A stretch of DNA of 15,046 nt from Roseburia sp. CAG:303. Its GTDB lineage: Bacteria; Bacillota; Clostridia; Lachnospirales; Lachnospiraceae. The stretch spans positions 1,712 to 16,757 of the forward strand of contig FR900167.1 of NCBI GenBank assembly GCA_000437755.1, written 5' to 3'. Made by a program: the position numbers and the translations under genes. The notes under the pieces are model-generated. The model worked only from the letters and a program-made list of their open reading frames with translations, did no database searches and had not been told where the DNA came from. The stretch's first letter is position 1, and each line of letters opens with the position of its first letter. Positions 1 to 6,297 of this stretch are shown here, piece by piece.

Positions 1-955
1 TGTTCTTATCGTCCCCGGTAAAATATCCTCCGGCTTCTGCAATCACGGTTGAAAGCTGTGTGATAATGGTATCATTTACCTGACCCTGTACCGTTGTCTT
101 TACCTTACTGGTTATCTTCGGCACAATCGCATTCTTTTTCTGGTTTTCATAATATTGGATCGTCGGATGTGCCAGATCTTCATTCATGAAATCAATCAAT
201 TTCTCTGAGAAATCCTCCGGAATTACAAATGCCGCATACAAATCTCCTTTGTATACATCGTTCTGTATTTCATCATCCAGTTTTTCCCTGGTATCTTTAT
301 CCGTAACATCCGCATTCTCACCATAGAATACCCATCCTACCGTATCATTTTCTTTCAATGATTCCATAACGGTCTGACCGATATTAATATAAACATCTCC
401 GACATAGAAGCCCTGATCCATGGAATATACACCGATATTCAGTGCGTTCAGATCCGTATACGGACTCCAGGAAGATAACAGATTCGTCCAGCAGTAAATA
501 CATGGCAGGCAAATCAGACCGATCATGATGACGATCGCTACCACATTGCTGAATATCTTCTTCATATCATGCGTAAATATTTTAAAGAAATCCGAAGAAC
601 TCTTTGGAATATTTTTTGTGCGCCGTCTTACCTCTTCCATCTGTTCTGCTGTCAAGGCCCGGATCTCCTCATCCTGTCCGCTCAGCTGGCGGATCTTCTT
701 CTGCAGCATATGATCTTTATATTCAATCGCAATCAGTACTCCGGTAATAATCAGGACGGACATAATCCAGATAATTAAAAACGCAATTTTATTTGAAGTA
801 ACATTGAACAAAAGAATCAGCAGAAGTACCGGAATAATAATCAGACATTTAATACCTGCAGAAATGCGTTTTTTATTCCGCTCATGCGTTTCTTCCGAAT
901 ATTTTAACAACTCACGATAGAGTGTTTCATACTTTTCTGAATCCTGATTATTCAT
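1..955 (-). CDS. YhgE/Pip-family membrane protein with N-terminal two-helix extension, partial (runs off left edge)
   Basis: The frame is open from the ATG at 953-955 to the window edge, giving 318 residues with the C-terminus outside. Residues about 136-310 match the neighbouring 741-aa protein: one membrane segment (about 137-157), then a soluble region with the shared pattern W-x-P-Y, LKEN, GDLYAAFVIPEDFS, YYENQKKNA. This is the N-terminal half of the YhgE/Pip (phage infection protein) family, whose members have one N-terminal helix, a long extracellular domain and several C-terminal helices. Unusually, about 130 residues precede this: a charged start, two predicted helices (about 37-51 and 57-77) and a charged, probably coiled segment (80-115). 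An even number of extra helices keeps the Pip module in its normal orientation. The start is well supported by AAGGAGGT eight bases upstream. The ATG overlaps the stop of the upstream paralogue, so translation is probably coupled. Molecular function is unknown; the relatives YueB and EsaA suggest surface or secretion roles. Confidence 0.85.
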   Translation of the reverse strand, partial: MNNQDSEKYETLYRELLKYSEETHERNKKRISAGIKCLIIIPVLLLILLFNVTSNKIAFLIIWIMSVLIITGVLIAIEYKDHMLQKKIRQLSGQDEEIRALTAEQMEEVRRRTKNIPKSSSDFFKIFTHDMKKIFSNVVAIVIMIGLICLPCIYCWTNLLSSWSPYTDLNALNIGVYSMDQGFYVGDVYINIGQTVMESLKENDTVGWVFYGENADVTDKDTREKLDDEIQNDVYKGDLYAAFVIPEDFSEKLIDFMNEDLAHPTIQYYENQKKNAIVPKITSKVKTTVQGQVNDTIITQLSTVIAEAGGYFTGDDKN

Positions 956-3173
956 TCCGGTCACCTCCTTCTCTTTCTTCTACATCAATATACTCCCCAT
1001 CATCATCGTCATATTCTTCCTCGTCATACTCTTCCTCCTCTTCGTCTTCTTCTTCCTCTTCTTTTACTCCCATGATTCCGGTTTCCTGAAGTCTGGTATC
1101 AATAAATACCATCAGATTATAAATCGGTCCGCGGACAACCAGTCCGAAGAACAGGGATACTGCGACAAATATCATAAGCTTGCCAAGATATATACTCAAA
1201 TCATAATTCGTATAGCCAAAGCATACCTCTCTTAATGCATTTGAACAGTAAGTAAATGGCATATATGCCGACAGCCAGCGCATAGAGGAAGGAATCTGTT
1301 CCACGGAATAGGTACATCCGCCCGTACTCATCTGGAAAATAACCAGTATGGTTGCCAGTGTTCTTCCGTAGATCAGTCCGAATGTCTTAACACAGCTGTA
1401 AGTTATATTGGTAAATACAAAGGAAATAATTGCATTTACCACAAAGAAGGTAATAACATGCTGACACTGAATCTTCATGATGAAAACCAGAAAAGCACTT
1501 AATAACAGGGACTGTATAAAGCCTAACAGCCAGAAGGTAAGATATCTTCCAAAATAGGTCTGGTAAGGCTTTACATCCGTAAGTTCTGTGGTATCTGCCT
1601 CCACCTTCAGCTCCGAGGTCAGAATCAGTGCCAGTACATACAATGCCAGTACCACATAAAATACGCTGCAGGCACTTCCATAATTATCTACCGGGAATAC
1701 TACATTCGTATCCACCTGTATGATTTCTGAAAAATATTTTCCATAGCTATCCGCATCGCCGGTCAGAAAACTTACCAGTATCTGCATCTTCTCACTGTCC
1801 GATGCTGTCTGTACCTCTTCAAGGACATTCTGAAGTTTGGAACTGATTTCCCTGATTACCGTCTGCACCTGTGCAAGACTCTCATCCGTATAGGTAATCG
1901 TTGTATCGATATTCGAAAACAATGTGCCTGCATTTCCGGTCAGATTATTCAGTGTCTGCATGGTTATGGTCACATTTTCAAGCACCATATTCATATTATC
2001 AAGAACGCCGTTAATCTCGGGTGTCACTACATTATTATATGTATCCTGAAGGGAACTTATCTGTGACGCACAGTTTCCAAGTGCCTGGTCTAACGTACTG
2101 AGATCCGGTGCCTGGATATTGACCTGCTGTACCGTTATCAACGAAGAATTCAAAGTCTGGATCGCTGTAATAAAAGTCTTTATCGTTTCGCTGCTGTAGT
2201 TCTTTCTGACATTCATTGCCGTATCATATAATCCGGACACGTCGGTCAGTGTCTTGTTTAATATACTGTTCAACTGATCGATATCACTCGTCAGAAGTCT
2301 TGAATTCTGCACATCGGATGCAACCGTAGCCAGTGAATTCTCCATATCGCCAAGAAGCGAATTCATGGTAGCGGAAAATTGCTGATAAGATGTCTTCGTA
2401 TCGGTAAGTCCGCCCTGGATACTCTGCACATCGCTGATTCCATTATTAATATCGCCCTGGACATTCTCCAGTTCTCTCTGTGCAATATCCAGTTTTCCAT
2501 GCATTTCCTGGTTTTCACTCGTAAAATCCGTAATAATCTGATCATACTGTACCAGATTATCATTGATGGAAGTCAGTTTTGAAATAATCAGATCGGCTGC
2601 ATTTTCCTCACCGCTCTCATTTACAATATCACTGACCTGTTCCATCACTGTCTTTACAACTGTCTCCAGAAAGGTCTTATTAATAGTGGATTGCAATGTC
2701 TCTACTGCCGTATCCGTAACCTTGACTGCCACGGCATTTTTCTTTCCATTATCATAATAGGTAATTTCCGGTTTCTGAAAACCAGAGTCCGCAGACAGGA
2801 AATCAAGCATATCCTTTGAAAAGTCTTCATCTATTACAATTCCGGCATACACATCCCCGTTCGTAACAGCTTCAATCAAGGCATTCTTTGTATCTGCCAC
2901 TTTCCAGTCAATGGATTTATTCTCTTTCAGATTTTCTATAATCGAATCTCCCTGATTATACTCTGTTCCATCCTCTGCGGTGTAGCCTTTATCGTTATTG
3001 TATACGAGAATCGTCAGATTGTCTGTATTCCCATATGGATCCCAGTTTGAAAAAATATTAAAAACCGCATAACAGCTCGCAATAATAACAAGTGCTCCAC
3101 ATATCAGTAATGGAAAGAAATTTGTACAAATACTTTTCAAATCTTTGATAAAAATTTTTATAATGTTCTTCAT
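948..3173 (-). CDS. YhgE/Pip-family membrane protein with polyacidic C-terminal tail
   Basis: The product has 741 residues with the full YhgE/Pip layout: a short cytoplasmic start, one helix (about 20-42), a long extracellular region (43-495), then about five helices (roughly 499-519, 541-565, 572-590, 600-617, 663-683). The middle of the extracellular part (about 190-460) is rich in Gln, Asn, Ser and Leu heptad-like spacing, as expected for the coiled-coil stalk of this family. The family includes lactococcal Pip and is related in architecture to YueB/EsaA of type VII secretion, but the biochemical role is not established. The C-terminus (705-735) is striking: 24 of 31 residues are Asp or Glu, punctuated by Tyr. 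The start has AAGGA seven bases upstream. A promoter with a palindromic operator candidate sits just ahead. It shares an 8-bp overlap with a paralogue downstream, so the two probably act as a pair. Confidence 0.9.
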   Translation of the reverse strand: MKNIIKIFIKDLKSICTNFFPLLICGALVIIASCYAVFNIFSNWDPYGNTDNLTILVYNNDKGYTAEDGTEYNQGDSIIENLKENKSIDWKVADTKNALIEAVTNGDVYAGIVIDEDFSKDMLDFLSADSGFQKPEITYYDNGKKNAVAVKVTDTAVETLQSTINKTFLETVVKTVMEQVSDIVNESGEENAADLIISKLTSINDNLVQYDQIITDFTSENQEMHGKLDIAQRELENVQGDINNGISDVQSIQGGLTDTKTSYQQFSATMNSLLGDMENSLATVASDVQNSRLLTSDIDQLNSILNKTLTDVSGLYDTAMNVRKNYSSETIKTFITAIQTLNSSLITVQQVNIQAPDLSTLDQALGNCASQISSLQDTYNNVVTPEINGVLDNMNMVLENVTITMQTLNNLTGNAGTLFSNIDTTITYTDESLAQVQTVIREISSKLQNVLEEVQTASDSEKMQILVSFLTGDADSYGKYFSEIIQVDTNVVFPVDNYGSACSVFYVVLALYVLALILTSELKVEADTTELTDVKPYQTYFGRYLTFWLLGFIQSLLLSAFLVFIMKIQCQHVITFFVVNAIISFVFTNITYSCVKTFGLIYGRTLATILVIFQMSTGGCTYSVEQIPSSMRWLSAYMPFTYCSNALREVCFGYTNYDLSIYLGKLMIFVAVSLFFGLVVRGPIYNLMVFIDTRLQETGIMGVKEEEEEDEEEEEYDEEEYDDDDGEYIDVEEREGGDRNE
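961..970 (-). promoter_or_regulatory. Strong Shine-Dalgarno inside the end of the upstream gene
   Basis: Read on the minus strand this is AAGGAGGTGA, a near-perfect match to the 16S anti-Shine-Dalgarno sequence, placed eight bases (from GGAGG) before the ATG at 953-955. It is made from the Glu-Gly-Gly-Asp codons at the end of the 741-aa gene. It decides the start of the downstream YhgE/Pip gene in favour of the long form with the N-terminal extension, rather than an internal Met at residue 131. Confidence 0.85.
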
Positions 3174-3230
3174 TTAGCAATCCTTCTTTTCCTTATAAAT
3201 CATAGTGCTGCTACGATGTCCCATGCATAT

Positions 3231-3245
3231 TAGACAAAGTGTCTA
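3231..3245. promoter_or_regulatory. Candidate operator: perfect 6-3-6 palindrome at the YhgE/Pip transcription start
   Basis: TAGACA-AAG-TGTCTA is a perfect inverted repeat with 6-bp arms, lying just downstream of the -10 box (3248-3253) and therefore over the expected start site. A bound regulator there would block initiation. YhgE/Pip genes are often associated with TetR-family regulators, which bind sites of this size, but no such regulator is in the window, so the binder is unknown. Confidence 0.6.
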
Positions 3246-3247
3246 TT

Positions 3248-3276
3248 ATTATAGCAAATGCATTTCCCGATTACAA
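3248..3276 (-). promoter_or_regulatory. Promoter of the YhgE/Pip pair
   Basis: On the minus strand, TTGTAA (3271-3276) and TATAAT (3248-3253) are 17 bp apart, and the -10 box is preceded by TGC, giving an extended -10 element (TGCTATAAT). The spacer contains a 10-bp palindrome, AAATGCATTT (3256-3265). No hairpin terminator is visible between the GH51 stop and this promoter, so read-through from the GH51 gene is possible. Confidence 0.7.
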
Positions 3277-3287
3277 GAAAAATTATA

Positions 3288-5252
3288 TTAAAAGAAAATA
3301 AACACAGAAAAACTGTTTGCCGGAACTTTCACGGAATTTCCAGTGATTTTATCCTGTTTTGTATTTATTTTCACCTGTTCCGGATGATTGATTGTATTTC
3401 TCAATTCCTCATCACCGCTGATGCAATGCAAGGTATATTCCTTTCCTTCGCCGATTCCGGAAACCGTACTCTCAATCTCTATCTGTCTGTCCTCCGGATA
3501 ATGGTTTACAACCTTAAGAATGACTTTTCCCTGCTCATCCTCTGTGGCACTGACATACAGGCCTTCCTCTTTTTCCTTATCCGCCGGAATATCTGTCTGT
3601 GCCTGCAATGTCCTTGATCCGCGGTACAGGCTGTATAACTGCTGTACATAATAACTCGGTGTCACATAGGATTTTTCCCCGTCAAACCAGATTAAATCCG
3701 GTGACCACTGTGTATATCCCATTCTTGCAAATAACGGAGCATAGCTTGCAAGTGCAACAACATCTGCATTCCGCTCAAGACCGGTCATAAAGGCTGCCTC
3801 TGCCAGTGCACCGCCCAGTGTATTGGCTTCCGGACAGTTCATGCGTCCTGCCCTTCCCGGAATATGGCAGGCATATTCACCTGCAAACACCTTGATTTTG
3901 CGGTCATACTCATCATAAAAATGAACATTGTCATACAGCCATTCCGGTGCTACATAGTAATGCTCATCGATGGCATATACCAGATTATCATTTGTCCGGA
4001 CTGCCTTCCTTGCCCATTCCCATGCCTGGAAATAGCCGCCGCCCCATACATCCGGGCCTGAACTTCCGATCAGCTTTATCTCCGGATATTTCTCATGAAT
4101 TGCCTTTTCAAACATTTCATATCTTCCATAGAAATTCACGGAATCTGTCTGCCACTGCTCGTTTCCAACTCCCAGATATTCCAGATGGAACGGACTTGGA
4201 TGCCCCATTTCTGCTCTTTTCTTTCCCCATTCCGTGGTCACATCCCCGTTCGCATACTCAATCAGATCCAGTGCATCCTGGATATATTCCTGCATCTCAA
4301 GGCTTTCAATATCCACTTTCTCCGTGGACATAAACTGGCAGGCAAGCCCTACATTCATAACCGGCAATGGCTTTGCACCCAGATACTCACATAATAAAAA
4401 GTATTCATGATATCCTACGCCGTAAGTCTGTCCATAATGCGGATACGGACCTGAGAAACCTGTTGCTTCGTTATTATTGTGGACAGCCCAGCGGTTCCAG
4501 TTAAACTTTCTCTCTTCCACCGGTGCAATGGTATCCTTCCAATGATAACGGTTTTCCAGTGTATTTCCTTCCACAATACATCCGCCCGGAAATCTCATAA
4601 AGGACGGCTTTAATTCCTTTAACCGTTCGGTAAGATCCCTGCGGAACACATGCAATACAGCATCTTCCGGCATAAGCGAAAAGAAATCAAAGCATACCGT
4701 TCCTTCTCCTTCCAGGGACACAACAAAATCAGCCTGCTTCACATCCATCTTCGCAGTAAGCACTGTCTCATATTTATTCCATCCGGCCTGTAATGCCAGA
4801 ACTTCTGTTTCTGCAGCAATCTTTCCGTCTTTTCGGACAGATACATGCACTTCCTTTGTACCCTCTGCCGGTCGTGCATAGAATGACAGGAGATACTTCT
4901 TTCCCTCCTGCATATAGAGCCCATCGTAAGCCTTATTGGTAAACGAAGGCTTCTCTCCCCTTCCCATAAAGACCATATAATGCGGATTTACCTGATTCAC
5001 CGGTTCGCTGCTGTCAAAGCTCATGAAAGAGCCGGCACCATTGTCCTCATAGACCAGCCATCCATATCCGCCATCATATACCGTACCAAAATCATCCTTC
5101 TTACCAAAGGCAAACACCGCCTCAAAATTACGGTTCTCCAGCATTTCTGCGTGCAATCCGCCATCCAGGCTGTAATTAATATCCTCAAAGAACAATCCGT
5201 ACATATCCTTTGAAACTGCAACACTATTCTGATCCGTGATTCTTATCTTCAT
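3288..5252 (-). CDS. Intracellular alpha-L-arabinofuranosidase, GH51
   Basis: The 654-residue protein is a retaining alpha-L-arabinofuranosidase (EC 3.2.1.55 family), releasing arabinose from arabinoxylan or arabinan oligosaccharides. The N-terminus carries the family pattern YGLFFEDINYSLDGGLHAEM (18-37). Residues about 80-195 form a carbohydrate-binding-like beta domain (CBM4/9 type). The TIM barrel follows, with FPGGC (221-225), the acid/base Glu in GNEQW (E365) and the nucleophile Glu in FAGEY (E459). A C-terminal beta-sandwich ends at 654. The length fits the longer GH51 type with the inserted binding domain. No signal peptide is seen, so it should act in the cytoplasm on imported oligosaccharides, although no sugar transporter is adjacent here. 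AAGGAG lies ten bases before the start. No convincing promoter is found directly upstream: almost all of the gap to exoA is taken by a structured repeat. Confidence 0.93.
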   Translation of the reverse strand: MKIRITDQNSVAVSKDMYGLFFEDINYSLDGGLHAEMLENRNFEAVFAFGKKDDFGTVYDGGYGWLVYEDNGAGSFMSFDSSEPVNQVNPHYMVFMGRGEKPSFTNKAYDGLYMQEGKKYLLSFYARPAEGTKEVHVSVRKDGKIAAETEVLALQAGWNKYETVLTAKMDVKQADFVVSLEGEGTVCFDFFSLMPEDAVLHVFRRDLTERLKELKPSFMRFPGGCIVEGNTLENRYHWKDTIAPVEERKFNWNRWAVHNNNEATGFSGPYPHYGQTYGVGYHEYFLLCEYLGAKPLPVMNVGLACQFMSTEKVDIESLEMQEYIQDALDLIEYANGDVTTEWGKKRAEMGHPSPFHLEYLGVGNEQWQTDSVNFYGRYEMFEKAIHEKYPEIKLIGSSGPDVWGGGYFQAWEWARKAVRTNDNLVYAIDEHYYVAPEWLYDNVHFYDEYDRKIKVFAGEYACHIPGRAGRMNCPEANTLGGALAEAAFMTGLERNADVVALASYAPLFARMGYTQWSPDLIWFDGEKSYVTPSYYVQQLYSLYRGSRTLQAQTDIPADKEKEEGLYVSATEDEQGKVILKVVNHYPEDRQIEIESTVSGIGEGKEYTLHCISGDEELRNTINHPEQVKINTKQDKITGNSVKVPANSFSVFIFF

Positions 5253-5284
5253 CTTCTTATCTCTCCTTTTGTAATTTAATATTC

Positions 5285-5471
5285 ATGATGCCAGGGTCAA
5301 AAGGTCTAAACCCACATGAGCTTGCTCATAGGTGGGTGAAAGACCTTGGGACCCGCCCCAATATGAGCATAAAAGTGGAGCGTAAGCTTCACGATATGCG
5401 AATATAGGGCAGGATTGTGGGAGTACGAAGTACGAAACAATCCGTAAGGCATCTTTTGCCCCTAACATCAT
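5285..5471. repeat. Structured intergenic repeat with terminal inverted repeats (MITE/REP-like)
   Basis: The ends are inverted copies matching at 16 of 19 positions: 5285-5303 reads ATGATGCCAGGGTCAAAAG, and 5453-5471 read in reverse complement is ATGATGTTAGGGGCAAAAG. The inside is almost entirely foldable. Hairpin A (5294-5354) stacks GGGTC/GACCC, AAGGTCT/AGACCTT, CCCAC/GTGGG and ATGAGC/GCTCAT around a TT loop. Hairpin B (5375-5392) pairs GTGGAGC with GCTTCAC around GTAA, and can extend by GCAT/ATGC and ATAT/ATAT. Hairpin C pairs GGATTGT (5412-5418) with ACAATCC (5437-5443), enclosing two AGTACGA copies, and can be closed by GGGCA/TGCCC (5407-5411, 5457-5461). It has no coding capacity of its own. 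It fills the exoA-GH51 gap, and its right end overlaps the exoA stop codon. The layout suggests a non-autonomous mobile repeat moved by an element elsewhere. A structured leader for the GH51 gene is the alternative. Confidence 0.75.
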
Positions 5472-6226
5472 ATCCATATAGTTAATTCAACCGGACAATG
5501 ATCCGAACCCATCACTTCCGTATGGATTTTGGCATCCTCCAGATGTTCCTTAAAATCTTCTGACACAATAAAATAATCAATTCTCCATCCGGAATTTTTC
5601 TCCCTTGCATGGAACATATAGGACCACCAGGAATACACGCCTTCGGTATCCGGATAAAAATACCGGTAAGTGTCAACAAACCCTGCATTCAGCAGTTCTG
5701 TCATCTTTCCTCTCTCTTCATCCGTAAATCCTGCATTTTTATGGTTTGTTTTCGGATTTTTCAAATCAATCTCCTGATGTGCCACATTTAGATCACCGGT
5801 CATAATAACCGGTTTCTTGTCTTTTAATCCAATCAGGTACTTTCTGAAATCATCCTCCCATTGCATCCTGTATTCCAGTCTGGTCAGTCCTCGCTGTGAA
5901 TTCGGGGTATAGCAGGTCACCATATAGAATTCCGGAAATTCAAGGGTTATCACCCTTCCCTCATGGTCATGTTCTTCCACTCCAATGCCGTAAAACACAC
6001 TCAAAGGCTCTTCTTTTGTGAAAATGGCAGTTCCGGAATAGCCTTTTTTCTCTGCATAACTCCAGTATGCATGATAGCCTTCTTTCTTCCAGTCAATCTG
6101 TCCTTCCTGGAGCTTTATCTCCTGAAGGCAGAAAATATCGGCATCCACTTTATCGAAAAAATCCATAAATCCTTTCTCCATGCATGCCCTGAGTCCGTTT
6201 ACATTCCATGAAACCAGCTTTTTCAT
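5468..6226 (-). CDS. exoA: Exodeoxyribonuclease III (apurinic/apyrimidinic endonuclease)
   Basis: This 252-residue protein belongs to the ExoIII/APE1 family: Mg-dependent 3'-to-5' exonuclease and AP endonuclease activities in base excision repair. All catalytic blocks are present in order: SWNVNGLRA (6-14), LQEIK with the metal ligand Glu36, CYTPNSQRG with Tyr106, GDLNVAH with Asp145 and Asn147, WRIDYF with Asp217, and GSDHCPV with the Asp242/His243 pair. The length is normal for the family. The start at 6226 was chosen because family members begin right at MKKLVSWNVNG; the same frame is open to 6295, but those extra 23 residues are unlike the family. AGGAGGT lies 12 bases upstream, a slightly long spacing. 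The gene follows ftsH by 71 bp with no terminator, so co-transcription is likely. Its TGA stop lies inside the terminal repeat of the adjoining structured element. Confidence 0.95.
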   Translation of the reverse strand: MKKLVSWNVNGLRACMEKGFMDFFDKVDADIFCLQEIKLQEGQIDWKKEGYHAYWSYAEKKGYSGTAIFTKEEPLSVFYGIGVEEHDHEGRVITLEFPEFYMVTCYTPNSQRGLTRLEYRMQWEDDFRKYLIGLKDKKPVIMTGDLNVAHQEIDLKNPKTNHKNAGFTDEERGKMTELLNAGFVDTYRYFYPDTEGVYSWWSYMFHAREKNSGWRIDYFIVSEDFKEHLEDAKIHTEVMGSDHCPVELTIWI

Positions 6227-6256
6227 ATTTTTTCTTTTACCTCCTGTCATAGCAGA

Positions 6257-6291
6257 ACAGAGGGGGCCGCATCTGCGAATCCACCCTCTGT
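6257..6291 (-). other. Hairpin between ftsH and exoA
   Basis: An 8-bp perfect stem (ACAGAGGG, 6257-6264, with CCCTCTGT, 6284-6291) encloses a smaller CGCA/TGCG stem. It starts seven bases after the ftsH stop. On the minus strand no T-run follows, so it is not a standard terminator. It may be an RNA-processing or stability element that separates ftsH and exoA expression. Confidence 0.45.
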
Positions 6292-6297
6292 CCAATG

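Noticed and set aside
5273..5300. TTGACC-16-TAAATT promoter for the GH51 gene using the end of the repeat
   Set aside because: Transcription would begin inside the ribosome-binding site (5263-5268), leaving no usable Shine-Dalgarno.
5283..5477. 64-codon open frame on the minus strand between exoA and the GH51 gene
   Set aside because: It coincides with the structured repeat, has no ribosome site, and its composition follows the hairpins; treated as a chance frame inside the repeat.
6227..6295. Upstream start for exoA at 6295 adding 23 residues
   Set aside because: The extra residues do not resemble the family, which begins at the MKKLVSWNVNG block, and AGGAGGT lies inside the extension ahead of 6226.
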